Positions 8,908-17,925 of a stretch of DNA of 64,000 nt are shown here, one piece after another. The notes under the pieces are model-generated. The model saw only the letters and a program-made list of their open reading frames with translations, did no database searches and was not told the DNA's origin. This DNA comes from Streptomyces noursei ATCC 11455 (GTDB lineage: Bacteria; Actinomycetota; Actinomycetes; Streptomycetales; Streptomycetaceae): the NCBI RefSeq assembly GCF_001704275.1, contig NZ_CP011533.1, forward strand, positions 3,720,001 to 3,784,000. Reading direction: 5' to 3'. Every line of letters starts with the position of its first letter. The stretch's first letter is position 1. The translations under genes were made by a program, and so were the position numbers.

Positions 8908-9867
8908 TCACCCCTCCACCACCCGCACCGGCAACCCCCGCATAGCCCCCCGCAGCGCCGCCGCGAACTCCTCGAACTCCGGTTGCCGGGCCGAGCCGCT
9001 GCGCATGGCCAGGGCGATCCGCCGGGAAGGGGCCGGGTCCGCGAAGTAGCCCGTGGTCAGAAGGTCGTTGCGGGCGGTTTCGACGCGAAGGGCCGTACGC
9101 GGCAGGAGAGTCACCCCCAGACCGCCGGCCACCAACTGCACCAGCGTGGAGAGCCCGGCCGCACTCGTCGTCACCGGTGTGTTCTCGTCCCGCCCCGCCT
9201 CGCGGCAGATGTCCAGCGCCTGGTCGCGCAGGCAGTGCCCCTCGTCCAACAGCAGCAGGTCGAGTTGTTTCAGGGCCGCGCGGGGGATGTCGCCGCGCCC
9301 GCCGAGCCAGTGCTCCTTCGGGGCCACCAGCACGAAGTCCTCGTCGAACAGCGGGATTTCGGCGACCTGGGGGACGCCGAGCGGCACCGCGAGCAACAGC
9401 AGGTCCAGCCGGCCGTGCGCCAGTCCGTCCAGCAGCGAGGTGGTCTGCTCCTCGTGCACCTGGAGGTCCAGCTCCGGGTAGGTGTCGTGGACCAGCCGCA
9501 GGACGGCGGGGAGCAGATACGGGGCGACGGTCGGGATGACGCCGAGGCGGAGCACGCCGGTGAACGGCGCGCGGGCCGCCTCCGCCTCCTCCATCAGCGC
9601 GCCGACCGCGTCCAGGACGGCCCGGGCGCGGACCGCCACCCGCTCCCCCGCCGGCGAGAGCAGCACCTTGCGGGTCGTACGCTCCAGGAGTTGGACGCCC
9701 AGGGTCTCCTCCAGCGCGGAGACGGCTCCGGAGAGCGCGGGCTGGCTCATGCCGATCTCGGCCGCCGCCTCCCGAAAGTGCAGGTGCTCGGCGACCGCGG
9801 CGAAGGCCCTCAGCTGGGCCAGGCTCGGCTGGCGGGGCCGTCCGCCGGGGTTCGTGGGGGATGCCAC
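8908..9867 (-). CDS. oxyR: LysR-type hydrogen peroxide sensor OxyR
   Basis: A 319-residue LysR regulator. The helix-turn-helix is at about residues 14-73 and a substrate-binding-like domain follows. Two cysteines spaced as in OxyR, C212 and C221 in GHCLRDQALDIC, mark the redox switch. Peroxide oxidises this pair to a disulfide and activates transcription of peroxidase genes. The GTG start at 9867 has GGAGGTGG in front of it. It is divergent from ahpC-ahpD across 141 bases, the standard actinobacterial arrangement, and should both activate ahpC and control itself. Confidence 0.95.
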   Translation of the reverse strand: MASPTNPGGRPRQPSLAQLRAFAAVAEHLHFREAAAEIGMSQPALSGAVSALEETLGVQLLERTTRKVLLSPAGERVAVRARAVLDAVGALMEEAEAARAPFTGVLRLGVIPTVAPYLLPAVLRLVHDTYPELDLQVHEEQTTSLLDGLAHGRLDLLLLAVPLGVPQVAEIPLFDEDFVLVAPKEHWLGGRGDIPRAALKQLDLLLLDEGHCLRDQALDICREAGRDENTPVTTSAAGLSTLVQLVAGGLGVTLLPRTALRVETARNDLLTTGYFADPAPSRRIALAMRSGSARQPEFEEFAAALRGAMRGLPVRVVEG

Positions 9868-10008
9868 TGATAACCACCTCCGATCAACATCCACGAGTCT
9901 AACTATTTCCCTGATCAATGCCTGCTGTGGCACTGTGGATCCCGTCCAAGCCTCAAGGAAAGACCAGAAAGAGCCCCACAAGGGACTTTCTTGTAACAAG
10001 GAGAGCGC
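9868..10008. promoter_or_regulatory. Divergent oxyR/ahpC promoter region
   Basis: The 141-base spacer carries two GATCAA words (near 9892 and 9923) around an AT-richer centre (CTAACTATTTCC), the best candidate for OxyR binding. A small dyad ACAAG ... CTTGT lies at 9979-9995 and AAGGAG precedes the ahpC GTG. Exact promoter elements are not assigned. Confidence 0.5.
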
Positions 10009-10563
10009 GTGCTCACTGTTGGTGACAAGTTCCCCGAGTTCGACCTGACCGCCTGTGTCTCGCTGGAGAAGGGCAAGGAGTTCGGGCAGATCGACCACAA
10101 GACCTACGAGGGCAAGTGGAAGATCGTCTTCGCCTGGCCCAAGGACTTCACCTTCGTGTGCCCGACCGAGATCGCCGCGTTCGGCAAGCTGAACGACGAG
10201 TTCGCCGACCGTGACGCCCAGATCCTCGGCTTCTCCGGCGACTCCGAGTTCGTGCACCACGCCTGGCGCAAGGACCACCCGGACCTGACCGACCTGCCCT
10301 TCCCGATGCTCGCCGACTCGAAGCACGAGCTCATGCGCGACCTCGGCATCGAGGGCGAGGACGGCTTCGCGCAGCGCGCCGTCTTCATCGTCGACCCGAA
10401 CAACGAGATCCAGTTCACCATGGTGACCGCCGGCTCCGTCGGCCGTAACCCCAAGGAGGTCCTGCGGGTCCTGGACGCCCTGCAGACCGACGAGCTGTGC
10501 CCCTGCAACTGGAGCAAGGGCGAGGACACCCTGGACCCGGTCGCCCTGCTGGCTGGTGAGTGA
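10009..10563 (+). CDS. ahpC: Alkyl hydroperoxide reductase C (peroxiredoxin)
   Basis: A 184-residue 2-Cys peroxiredoxin reducing H2O2, organic peroxides and peroxynitrite in the cytosol. Peroxidatic Cys is C51 in FTFVCPTE; the resolving Cys is in the C-terminal ELCPCNW (C164 or C166). The GTG start is preceded by AAGGAG. The ahpD gene begins 6 bases after the stop; AhpD serves as its electron donor, replacing AhpF. Confidence 0.97.
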   Translation: MLTVGDKFPEFDLTACVSLEKGKEFGQIDHKTYEGKWKIVFAWPKDFTFVCPTEIAAFGKLNDEFADRDAQILGFSGDSEFVHHAWRKDHPDLTDLPFPMLADSKHELMRDLGIEGEDGFAQRAVFIVDPNNEIQFTMVTAGSVGRNPKEVLRVLDALQTDELCPCNWSKGEDTLDPVALLAGE

Positions 10564-10568
10564 CACCC

Positions 10569-11102
10569 ATGGCTCTCGATGACCTCAAGTCCGCCGTTCC
10601 GGACTACGCCAAGGACCTGAAGCTGAACCTCGGTTCGGTGATCGGCAACTCCGACCTTCCGCAGCAGCAGCTGTGGGGCACGGTGCTCGCCTGCGCGATC
10701 GCCTCGCGCTCGCCCAAGGTGCTGCGCGAGCTGGAGCCGGAGGCGAAGGCGAACCTCTCCGCCGAGGCGTACACCGCCGCCAAGTCGGCCGCGGCCATCA
10801 TGGCGATGAACAACGTCTTCTACCGGACGCGCCACCTGCTCTCCGACCCGGAGTACGGCAACCTGCGCGCCGGTCTGCGGATGAACGTCATCGGCAACCC
10901 CGGCGTGGACAAGGTCGACTTCGAGCTGTGGTCGCTGGCCGTCTCCGCCATCAACGGCTGCGGCATGTGCCTGGACTCGCACGAGCAGGTGCTGCGCAAG
11001 GCCGGTGTCGAGCGCGAGACGATCCAGGAGGCCGTCAAGATCGCGGCCGTCCTGCAGGCCGTCGGCGCCACCCTCGACGCCGAGGCCGCCCTCGCCGAGT
11101 AA
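10569..11102 (+). CDS. ahpD: Alkylhydroperoxidase AhpD
   Basis: A 177-residue protein with the CGMCLDSH active site (C131, C134, H138) of AhpD, a disulfide reductase that recycles AhpC with electrons from dihydrolipoamide-linked enzymes. Length matches the family. ATG at 10569 is preferred to the GTG at 10560 because the family begins with MALDDLK-like residues. A very strong hairpin follows at 11136-11196. Confidence 0.96.
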   Translation: MALDDLKSAVPDYAKDLKLNLGSVIGNSDLPQQQLWGTVLACAIASRSPKVLRELEPEAKANLSAEAYTAAKSAAAIMAMNNVFYRTRHLLSDPEYGNLRAGLRMNVIGNPGVDKVDFELWSLAVSAINGCGMCLDSHEQVLRKAGVERETIQEAVKIAAVLQAVGATLDAEAALAE

Positions 11103-11135
11103 GGCACGGCGGAGCGGGCGGCGCACGCCCCCGCA

Positions 11136-11196
11136 CCCCGCAACGCACGGAACCCCCGCGGACACGAGGTCCGCGGGGGTTCCGTGCGTTGCGGGG
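11136..11196. terminator. Bidirectional terminator, perfect 28-bp stem
   Basis: Arms 11136-11163 and 11169-11196 are perfect reverse complements around a 5-base loop (ACGAG). It lies between the converging ahpD and AI-2E-type genes, so it can terminate both. Streptomycete terminators often lack a U-run, as here. Confidence 0.88.
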
Positions 11197-11207
11197 GCCG
11201 CCGGCCG

Positions 11208-12764
11208 TTACTCGTCCGCCGGGTGCTCGGAGTGCCGCGGCGGCGGGGTCGGTGCCACCGCGAGCGCGGTCGCGCCGCGCGGCGGCACCGTCATCCGCAG
11301 CGCCTGCTCCCGGGAGTACGAACGGAGGTAGCCGACGACGGTATTGGTCACGGCCACCAGGGGCACCGCCACCACCGCGCCGCCGATACCGCCGATCAGA
11401 CTGCCCGCGGCGACCGAGAGGATCACCGCCAGCGGGTGCACCCGGACCGCCCGGCCCAGGATGAACGGCTGGAGCACATGGCTCTCGATCTGGTTCACCG
11501 CCAACACCACCGCCAACACCAGCAACGCCGTGAAGACGCCCTGGGTGACCAGCGCGACCACGCACGCCAACGCGCCCGAGACCACCGCGCCGATCAGCGG
11601 GACGAAGGCGAACAGGAAGATGAAGACGGCGAGCGGGACGGCCAGTGGCACATCGAGGAAGTAGAGCCCGATGCCGATGAAGATGGCGTCGATCAGCGCG
11701 ACCAGGACCGTGCCGCGGATATAGGCGGTCAGCGTCCGCCAGGCGCGCGGTCCGGCGCCCGCCACCCCCTCCCGGGCCGGGCCCGGGACGAGCTTGAGCG
11801 TCCACTCCCAGATGCGCCGGCCGTCGTAGAGCAGGAAGAGCGTGGTGAACATCGCCAGCAGGATGCCGGTGAGCACCTCCAGGACGACCGTGACGCCCTC
11901 CAGCCCGGCCGACGTTATCGCCTCGGTGTTGGCGCCGACCGCGTCCTGGAGGTTCTTGGCGATGTGGTTGATCTGGCCCTCGGTCACATGGAACGGACTC
12001 TTGAGCAGCCAGCCCTTCAGCTCGGTGATGCCCTCCTGGATGCGGCTGGACACCGAGTCGATGTTGTCCTGGACCTGCCACACGACGAACCAGCCGACGA
12101 GGCCCATCACCACGAAGCCGCCGATGAAGGTCAGCGCGGTGGCCGGCCCGCGCGGCACGTTGCGCTGCCGCAGCCACGCCACGGTGGGCTGGAGCAGCGC
12201 CGTGATCAACAGCGCCGCGACGAAGGCCAGCACCACCAACGAGATGGTGGTGATCACCCTCGCCAGCACCCACAACGTCCCGGCCAGCACCAGCAGCCGC
12301 CAGCCGGCCTCGGCCGCGACCCGGACGCCCCAGGGCACCGCGGCCACCGGATCCGGACGGGCCGCGACGGCCGGCGCATAGGTCGGCGGCGCGGGGACCG
12401 ACTCGGGCGCCCGGACTGCGGGGGTCCGGACCGGCTCCGCCGGCTCCTCGGGCTCCGCCGGCGCACTCGCCGCCCGCTCCGGCGCACCCTCCACCGTGGC
12501 CACGGCATCGGCGGCGGTCATCGCGGCCGGCCCCCATGCGGCCGGCACGGTGCGCCCGTCGGGCCCGCCCTCCGCGGCGAGGCTCTTGGTCGGGACCCGC
12601 AGGGCGTACCCGTCCAGGCCGTTGGCGCGGCCGGCCGGCACCGGCGCATCCGTGTCGCCGGCCGCCTCGGCGGCCTCCGCACGGCGGCGCTGTTCCTCCA
12701 GCCGTTGTGAGAGCCGCGTCAGACCGGCGCCTAGGCCGCCGACCCACTGAGGCAATCTGGACAT
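11208..12764 (-). CDS. AI-2E/PerM family membrane transporter
   Basis: A 518-residue protein. Residues 1-165 form a charged, Pro/Ala/Glu-rich cytoplasmic extension; hydrophobic segments start near 170 and continue to about 495 in the pattern of the PerM/TqsA (AI-2E exporter) family, including the conserved motif EWTLKLVPGPAR-like loop. The name reflects the family; actinobacterial members have no demonstrated AI-2 role and some act as ion antiporters. ATG follows GAAGAGGAAG. It is the only gene between two terminators. Confidence 0.88.
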   Translation of the reverse strand: MSRLPQWVGGLGAGLTRLSQRLEEQRRRAEAAEAAGDTDAPVPAGRANGLDGYALRVPTKSLAAEGGPDGRTVPAAWGPAAMTAADAVATVEGAPERAASAPAEPEEPAEPVRTPAVRAPESVPAPPTYAPAVAARPDPVAAVPWGVRVAAEAGWRLLVLAGTLWVLARVITTISLVVLAFVAALLITALLQPTVAWLRQRNVPRGPATALTFIGGFVVMGLVGWFVVWQVQDNIDSVSSRIQEGITELKGWLLKSPFHVTEGQINHIAKNLQDAVGANTEAITSAGLEGVTVVLEVLTGILLAMFTTLFLLYDGRRIWEWTLKLVPGPAREGVAGAGPRAWRTLTAYIRGTVLVALIDAIFIGIGLYFLDVPLAVPLAVFIFLFAFVPLIGAVVSGALACVVALVTQGVFTALLVLAVVLAVNQIESHVLQPFILGRAVRVHPLAVILSVAAGSLIGGIGGAVVAVPLVAVTNTVVGYLRSYSREQALRMTVPPRGATALAVAPTPPPRHSEHPADE

Positions 12765-12827
12765 GTCGCTTCCTCTTCCCCGGCCTTACGGCATTGTGAC
12801 GCCACGACGTTACCTGTGCCGGATGCG

Positions 12828-12861
12828 CGAAACCCCCGACGCGTCGCGTTCGGGGGTTTCG
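12828..12861 (-). terminator. Hairpin terminator downstream of the transglycosylase gene
   Basis: A 12-bp stem (CGAAACCCCCGA with its complement) and a 10-base loop lie about 40 bases after the leftward stop at 12900. Confidence 0.75.
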
Positions 12862-12899
12862 GAGCGCTGTGGCACGGCCGGCGAGGGCCTCGGAGCGGC

Positions 12900-13595
12900 C
12901 TAGTACCAGCTGTTCGCCTGCCAGAACGACCAGGCACCGCAGGGGCTGCCGTACCGGCTGTTCATGTAGTTCAGGCCCCACTTGATCTGGGTGGCCGGGT
13001 TGGTCTGCCAGTCGGAGCCCGCGGAGGACATCTTCGAGCCGGGCAGTGCCTGGACCAGGCCGTAGGCGCCGGAAGAGGCGTTGGTGGCGCGGTAGTTCCA
13101 GCCGGACTCGCGCTCCACTATGTTGCTGAAGCACTGGAACTGGTCGGACGCGATCATCTGGCGCGCCATCGCCTGGGTCTCGGCGATGGAGTAGGAAGCC
13201 TTGGCGACGAAGTCGCTGGCGTCGCGGACGGCCGAGCGGGAGGCGACCTGCGCCTTCTCACGCTCCTTGGCGTCCTTCTCCGCCTTCGCCTTGTCCGCGG
13301 CGTCCTTCTTGCTCTGCGCGGTCTCCGCGGCTGCCTTGCGGGCCGACTCCTGTGCGGACTTCAGGGCCGCCGTGTCCGCCTGGGTGGACGCCGAGTCTGC
13401 CTGCTGCGTCAACGACGCCGTCTGCACCTGGGCCTGTTGGCCCGCGGGGATGTCGGCGATCGTCGCGTCGGCCGCGGTGGCCTCGGTGTTGCTGACCGAT
13501 GCCTGGCTGCCCGACGCAACGCCGACGACGGCGCCGACGGTGGTGACCGCGGTGGCGGAGGCCACTGCGAATCCCCGGACCGAGATCCGGCTCAC
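12900..13595 (-). CDS. Secreted transglycosylase SLT-fold protein
   Basis: A 231-residue exported protein. Signal peptide residues 1-30 (VSRISVRGFAVAS...), then an Ala/Lys/Gln-rich coiled-coil-like segment (about 60-130) and a C-terminal lysozyme-like transglycosylase domain (about 145-231) with the likely catalytic Glu in ERESGWNYRATN (E163) and GAYGLVQALPG. It would cleave peptidoglycan outside the membrane. GTG at 13595 is chosen because GGAAGG is 7 bases upstream; an in-frame ATG at 13613 would place that site inside the gene. A long structured leader lies upstream. Confidence 0.9.
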   Translation of the reverse strand: MSRISVRGFAVASATAVTTVGAVVGVASGSQASVSNTEATAADATIADIPAGQQAQVQTASLTQQADSASTQADTAALKSAQESARKAAAETAQSKKDAADKAKAEKDAKEREKAQVASRSAVRDASDFVAKASYSIAETQAMARQMIASDQFQCFSNIVERESGWNYRATNASSGAYGLVQALPGSKMSSAGSDWQTNPATQIKWGLNYMNSRYGSPCGAWSFWQANSWY

Positions 13596-13599
13596 ACGT

Positions 13600-13904
13600 T
13601 TTCCTTCCAGCATCGCCCGCTTAGGTGACCTCGCGGACGCAATCGTGCCCCTGGCGCTGGCCTCCCCTTGTTCCGGCGCCTGTTGAGCGGTGGCGTCGGC
13701 TGGTCACGGGAGGCACTGACCCGGTACGTCCCCCTCGGGGGTCCGCGTGGTGCTTGGGCGGCATACGGCAACTCGCTATGAAGTTCGGGTCGTCCATACA
13801 CCTCGAGGGTGCGTCTGGGCCGTATGCGGGGCCTGACAGGACCCAGACTCTGCCCGAACGGGCTACCGGGAAGCAATTCCCCACCGGGTGTGAAAGCTCA
13901 CACC
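13600..13904 (-). promoter_or_regulatory. Long structured leader / candidate cis-regulatory RNA of the transglycosylase gene
   Basis: About 300 non-coding bases precede the gene. On the transcribed strand the 9-bp pairing 13819-13827 with 13761-13769 (GCATACGGC/GCCGTATGC) encloses two small hairpins (CACC-CTCGA-GGTG and AACT...AGTT), a three-way-junction-like fold. A competing stem uses 13813-13819 with 13842-13848. A second domain near the start codon pairs CCGCT with AGCGG (about 13617-13688). A palindrome GGTGTGA-N4-TCACACC sits at 13887-13904 and could be a Crp-type site. Cell-wall hydrolase leaders in Streptomyces can carry c-di-AMP (ydaO) riboswitches, but I do not find the ydaO core here. 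Confidence 0.45.
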
Positions 13905-13944
13905 TCGTTTGCCTCTCGGGATTTCCGGATATCCGAGCGCACAC

Positions 13945-13988
13945 GCGCGCCGCCCGGCTAAGCTCCTTCGCTTCGCCGGGCGGCGCGC
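13945..13988 (-). terminator. Terminator of the PIN-PhoH gene
   Basis: A perfect 14-bp GC stem (13945-13958 with 13975-13988) and a 16-base loop, 15 bases beyond the leftward stop at 14003. Confidence 0.8.
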
Positions 13989-14002
13989 CGTTCCACAACA
14001 GG

Positions 14003-15340
14003 TCAGATCCTGCCGTCCTCCAGCATTTCGGTCACCAGTGCGGCGATCGGCGAACGCTCCGAACGATTGAGCGTGACGTGCGCGAAGAGCGGATGCCCCT
14101 TCAGTTTCTCGACGACGGCCACCACTCCGTCGTACCGCCCGACCCGGAGGTTGTCGCGCTGGGCGACGTCATGGGTCAGCACGACCCGGGAATTGGCCCC
14201 GATGCGGGACAGAACGGTCAACAGGACGTTCCGCTCCAGCGACTGGGCCTCGTCCACGATCACGAACGCGTCGTGCAGCGATCGGCCGCGGATGTGGGTC
14301 AGCGGCAGCACCTCCAGCATCCCGCGGGCGACCACCTCCTCGATGACGTCCTTGGTGGTCACCGCGGACAGCGTGTCGAAGACGGCCTGCGCCCAGGGGC
14401 TCATCTTCTCCGCCTCGCTGCCCGGCAGATAGCCCAGCTCCTGCCCGCCGACCGCGTACAGCGGCCGGAAGACCATCACCTTGCTGTGCTGCCGGCGCTC
14501 CAGCACCGCCTCCAGCCCGGCGCACAGCGCCAGCGCCGACTTGCCCGTACCGGCCCGGCCGCCCAACGACACGATGCCGAGCTCCGGATCGAGCAGCAGG
14601 TCCAGCGCGATCCGCTGCTCGGCACTGCGACCGTGGATCCCGAACGCCTCCCGGTCGCCGCGCACCAGCCGGACCGCGCCCTCCGGGGTGACCCGGCCCA
14701 GCGCCCTGCCGCGCTCGGACTGCAGGACCAGCCCGGTGTGCACCGGGAATTCCTCCGCGCCCGGAATGTGCGCGGTCTCGGCCGCGAACAGGTCGTCCAC
14801 CTGCTCTGCGGAGAGGGCGAGTTCGGCCATGCCGGTCCAGCCGGAGTCGGTGATCGCCAACTCCGCGCGGTACTCCTCGGCCAGCAGACCCACCGAGGAC
14901 GCCTTGATGCGCATCGGCAGGTCCTTGGAGACGACGGTGACGTCGAACCCCTCGGCCTGGAGGTTGCGGGCGACCGCGAGGATCCGCGAGTCGTTGTCGC
15001 CGAACCTGCTGGGACCGCTCAGGAAGGCGGCGGGCAGCAGTCCCGGGTCGGAGTGGTTCAGTTCGACCCGGAGCGTCCCGCCGAGTTCCCCGATGGGGAT
15101 GGGGGCGTCCAGTCGCCCGTATTGCACGCGGTACTCGTCCAGCCGGCGCAGCGCCTGCCGCGCGAAGTAACCCAGTTCGGGATGGTGCCGCTTGGCCTCC
15201 AACTCCGTGACCACGACGACCGGCAACACCACCTCGTGCTCGTCGAAGCGGGACATGGCGGACGGATCCGCCAACAGGACGCTGGTGTCGAGTACATAGG
15301 TGCGCCGGTCGCTCTCACGGCGCTTCTTGCTGTTCACCAC
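14003..15340 (-). CDS. phoH: PhoH family protein with N-terminal PIN domain (PhoH2)
   Basis: A 445-residue two-domain protein. Residues about 12-140 form a PIN nuclease-like domain (acidic D18 in [12 protein letters not shown]); residues about 240-440 form a PhoH ATPase with Walker [11 protein letters not shown] (Lys267) and Walker [12 protein letters not shown]-PhoH fusions act as ATP-dependent RNA helicase/ribonucleases in mycobacteria. The GTG at 15340 gives the family length; GAGGGGG is 11 bases away. Single gene followed by its own terminator. Confidence 0.93.
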   Translation of the reverse strand: MVNSKKRRESDRRTYVLDTSVLLADPSAMSRFDEHEVVLPVVVVTELEAKRHHPELGYFARQALRRLDEYRVQYGRLDAPIPIGELGGTLRVELNHSDPGLLPAAFLSGPSRFGDNDSRILAVARNLQAEGFDVTVVSKDLPMRIKASSVGLLAEEYRAELAITDSGWTGMAELALSAEQVDDLFAAETAHIPGAEEFPVHTGLVLQSERGRALGRVTPEGAVRLVRGDREAFGIHGRSAEQRIALDLLLDPELGIVSLGGRAGTGKSALALCAGLEAVLERRQHSKVMVFRPLYAVGGQELGYLPGSEAEKMSPWAQAVFDTLSAVTTKDVIEEVVARGMLEVLPLTHIRGRSLHDAFVIVDEAQSLERNVLLTVLSRIGANSRVVLTHDVAQRDNLRVGRYDGVVAVVEKLKGHPLFAHVTLNRSERSPIAALVTEMLEDGRI

Positions 15341-15695
15341 GGGTGGACGAACCCCCTCGGATGAGGTCGGGGTGCGACGACGTCGCCGGGGACAGGACCG
15401 GGTTCTGACCGCGCTGCGCGGGCCGAACGCCGGCCCTCCGCGTCGTCCGTGCGGTACGCACGATCGTCCGTGATGCGCAAAGGGCCTCCCGGGCGGACGG
15501 CCCCATGCCGCCCGCTGAGATCCGGCACCCGATGGCTTGTTTGTTCCGGGCACCGACCTGCCAGGGATATTCCCTTCAACCCCCGCGCCCATGCCACGGC
15601 ATATGACACACGCTCGATGAACCTTTGGTTACAGATGCCCGCTGACCGGCGGAAAGACGGGCGAAGCACCCTCCGAACAGGGACGCGGCACCAAA

Positions 15696-15718
15696 GGCGC
15701 CCCCGAAGGAGGGGCGCC
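15696..15718 (-). terminator. Hairpin GGCGCCCC/GGGGCGCC
   Basis: An 8-bp perfect stem with a 7-base loop, about 255 bases beyond the prenyltransferase stop; possibly a secondary terminator. Confidence 0.45.
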
Positions 15719-15778
15719 GGAGGGGGCGTCAGGAGAGGCACCGTCAGAGCGCGGAAGACGCGCCATCGGGGACGTGCG

Positions 15779-15820
15779 CCCGGGCGCCGGCGGGGCACGC
15801 ACGGCGCCCCGCCGCCCGGG
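15779..15820 (-). terminator. GC hairpin downstream of the prenyltransferase gene
   Basis: Stem of 8 plus 7 bp with a 3-base bulge and a 9-base loop; the most likely terminator for the leftward gene ending at 15972. Confidence 0.5.
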
Positions 15821-15971
15821 ACCACCCCCGAAGACGGCCGAATCGCACCGGGCAACGCGACCGGAATCCGACCCCGCGAGCGAAGCGGGACCCCGATCGT
15901 GTCCACGAAGTCCGGTCGTGCGCCCGGAGGGACCGCCGGACGCCGCCCGGCAGCCGGGAGCGTTGTGGAGA

Positions 15972-16769
15972 CTAGAGCCCGAGGCGTCGGTGCCGGGCCG
16001 CGTAGTCGCGCAGGGCCCGCAGGAAGTCGACCTTCCGGAACGCCGGCCAGAAGACCTCGCAGAAGTAGTACTCCGAGTGGGCGCTCTGCCAGAGCATGAA
16101 GCCGGACAGCCGCTGCTCACCGCTGGTGCGGATCACCAGGTCCGGGTCCGGCTGACCCCGGGTGTAGAGGTGCTCCGAGATCAGGTCGATGTCGACGATC
16201 TCGGCCAGTTCCTCGAAGGTCGTGCCGCGCTCGGCGTGCTCCAGCAGCAGCGAGCGCACCGCGTCCGCGATCTCCTGCCGGCCGCCGTAGCCGACCGCGA
16301 CGTTCACCAGGACGCCCTTGTTGTCGAGGGTGTCCTGCTCGGCCCGCTTGAGCACCCGCTGGGTCGCGTCGGGCAGCAGGTCGCGGTTGCCGACGTGATG
16401 GACCCGCCAGCGGCCGTCCGCGGCCAGGTTGCGCACGGTGTTCTCGATGATCCCCAGCAGCGGGGTCAGCTCGGCCGCCGGCCGGTCGAGGTTGTCCGTC
16501 GAGAGCAGCCAGAGCGTGACGACCTCCACATCGGTCTCCGCGCACCACCCCAGCAGCTCGTCGATCTTGGCCGCACCCGCCAGGTGGCCCTGCTCGGTCG
16601 ACAACCCGTCGGCCCGCGCCCAGCGCCGGTTGCCGTCCAGGATGACGCCGATGTGCTTGGGCACCTGGGTGTGGTCCAGACGGCCCTCCACCCTGCGGGC
16701 GTACAGCCGGTAGACGAGGTCGCGCAGTGCAGGCGGATACGGGATGCGCATCCCGGAAGATCGCAGCAT
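15972..16769 (-). CDS. uppS: cis-prenyltransferase (isoprenyl/undecaprenyl diphosphate synthase)
   Basis: A 265-residue UppS-family enzyme condensing isopentenyl diphosphate with an allylic diphosphate. The catalytic DGNRRW motif is at D45-W50, and the C-terminal diphosphate-binding RTSGEQRLSGF and the FCEVFWPAF region are present. Streptomycetes have several paralogues making C15-C55 chains; chain length cannot be read from the sequence. The ATG at 16769 has GGAGGGG about 11 bases upstream; an internal ATG at 16751 has none. Divergent from the aldo-keto reductase gene. Confidence 0.92.
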   Translation of the reverse strand: MLRSSGMRIPYPPALRDLVYRLYARRVEGRLDHTQVPKHIGVILDGNRRWARADGLSTEQGHLAGAAKIDELLGWCAETDVEVVTLWLLSTDNLDRPAAELTPLLGIIENTVRNLAADGRWRVHHVGNRDLLPDATQRVLKRAEQDTLDNKGVLVNVAVGYGGRQEIADAVRSLLLEHAERGTTFEELAEIVDIDLISEHLYTRGQPDPDLVIRTSGEQRLSGFMLWQSAHSEYYFCEVFWPAFRKVDFLRALRDYAARHRRLGL

Positions 16770-16890
16770 GTGTGGTCCAGCCCCTCCGTACCGATGGCCA
16801 TCGCCCCGTCGCCTAAAGGGGCAACTTTACTTCTCGGCTGTCTCAACAGCCCAATCAGGTATGTCACAAGTCCGTGATAGGGAGAGGACC

Positions 16891-17925
16891 ATGACCACTG
16901 GCACTGACTACCGCGCCGCGGATTCACGCTATGCCTCCATGGAGTACCGGCGCACCGGCCGCAGCGGCCTCAAACTCCCCGCTATCTCTCTCGGACTCTG
17001 GCACAACTTCGGGGACGATCGCACCCTCAGCTCCCAGCGGGCGATTCTGCGTCGCGCCTTCGACCTGGGCATCACCCACTTCGACCTGGCCAACAACTAC
17101 GGACCGCCGCCAGGGTCCGCCGAGCTGAACTTCGGCAAGATCTTCGGGCAGGACTTCCGCGGCTACCGCGACGAGCTCGTTCTCTCGACAAAAGCCGGAT
17201 ATCTGATGCACCCCGGCCCCTACGGCGAATGGGGCTCCCGGAAATATCTGCTCTCGTCGCTGGATGCCTCGCTCAAGCGGATGGGCGTCGATTACGTCGA
17301 TATCTTCTACTCGCACCGCTTCGACCCGGAAACCCCGCTGGAGGAGACGATGGGCGCGCTGGCGTCCGCCGTCCAGCAGGGCAAGGCGCTGTACGTCGGG
17401 GTCTCCTCCTACAACGCGGAACAGACCCGCGAGGCCGTCCGGATCCTGCGCGAGATGGGCGTGCGCCCGCTGATCCACCAGCCCTCGTACTCCATGATCA
17501 ACCGCTGGATCGAGGACGACGGGCTGCTGGACGTCCTGGACGACGCGGGCATGGGCTGCATCGCCTTCGCGCCGCTGGCCCAGGGCATGCTCACCGACAA
17601 GTACCTGAACGGCGTCCCCGAGGGCTCGCGCGCCTCTCAGGGCAAGTCCCTGGACCCGAACCTCCTCACCGACGAGGTCGTCCGGCGCCTCCGCGGACTC
17701 AACGAGATCGCGACCCGCCGCGGCCAGTCGCTGGCCCAGCTCGCGCTGAACTGGGTCCTGCGGGACCAGCGCATGACCTCCGCGCTGATCGGCGCCAGCA
17801 GCGTCGCCCAGCTGGAGGCCAATGTCGCGGCGCTCGACGGAGCCGCGATCACGGACGCGGAACTGGCCGAGATCGACACGTTCGCCGAGACGACGGAGGG
17901 CGTGAACATCTGGGCCCGCCGCTGA
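16891..17925 (+). CDS. Aldo/keto reductase (YghZ/MgrA type)
   Basis: A 344-residue NADPH-dependent reductase with the (beta/alpha)8 fold. The catalytic set is visible: Asp and Tyr in FDLANNYG, Lys in LSTKAGY and His in FYSHRFD. LSTKAGYLMHPGPYG and the C-terminal IGASSVAQLEANV (cofactor site) match the methylglyoxal/glyceraldehyde-3-phosphate reductase subgroup. ATG at 16891 follows GGGAGAGG. A different aldo-keto reductase subfamily occurs at 57701-58552. Confidence 0.93.
   Translation: MTTGTDYRAADSRYASMEYRRTGRSGLKLPAISLGLWHNFGDDRTLSSQRAILRRAFDLGITHFDLANNYGPPPGSAELNFGKIFGQDFRGYRDELVLSTKAGYLMHPGPYGEWGSRKYLLSSLDASLKRMGVDYVDIFYSHRFDPETPLEETMGALASAVQQGKALYVGVSSYNAEQTREAVRILREMGVRPLIHQPSYSMINRWIEDDGLLDVLDDAGMGCIAFAPLAQGMLTDKYLNGVPEGSRASQGKSLDPNLLTDEVVRRLRGLNEIATRRGQSLAQLALNWVLRDQRMTSALIGASSVAQLEANVAALDGAAITDAELAEIDTFAETTEGVNIWARR

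Larger units (their letters stand above)
15341..15971. other. Gene-free 0.6-kb region between PhoH and prenyltransferase genes
   Basis: No convincing coding sequence: the open frames are Arg/Pro/Gly-rich antisense-type frames without homology or ribosome sites. The left part should hold the leftward PhoH promoter (AT-richer patches near 15540-15640). The right part contains two GC hairpins (15696-15718 and 15779-15820) that lie beyond the 3' end of the leftward prenyltransferase gene. Confidence 0.6.

Noticed and set aside
13600-13904. ydaO (c-di-AMP) riboswitch call
   Set aside because: The GGGGUGAAU and ACCCGxCAGCUAACC-like core words are not present; kept only as an unassigned structured leader.
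15449-16099. 216-codon rightward open frame between PhoH and prenyltransferase genes
   Set aside because: Composition is antisense-like, it runs into the prenyltransferase gene and has no recognisable domain.
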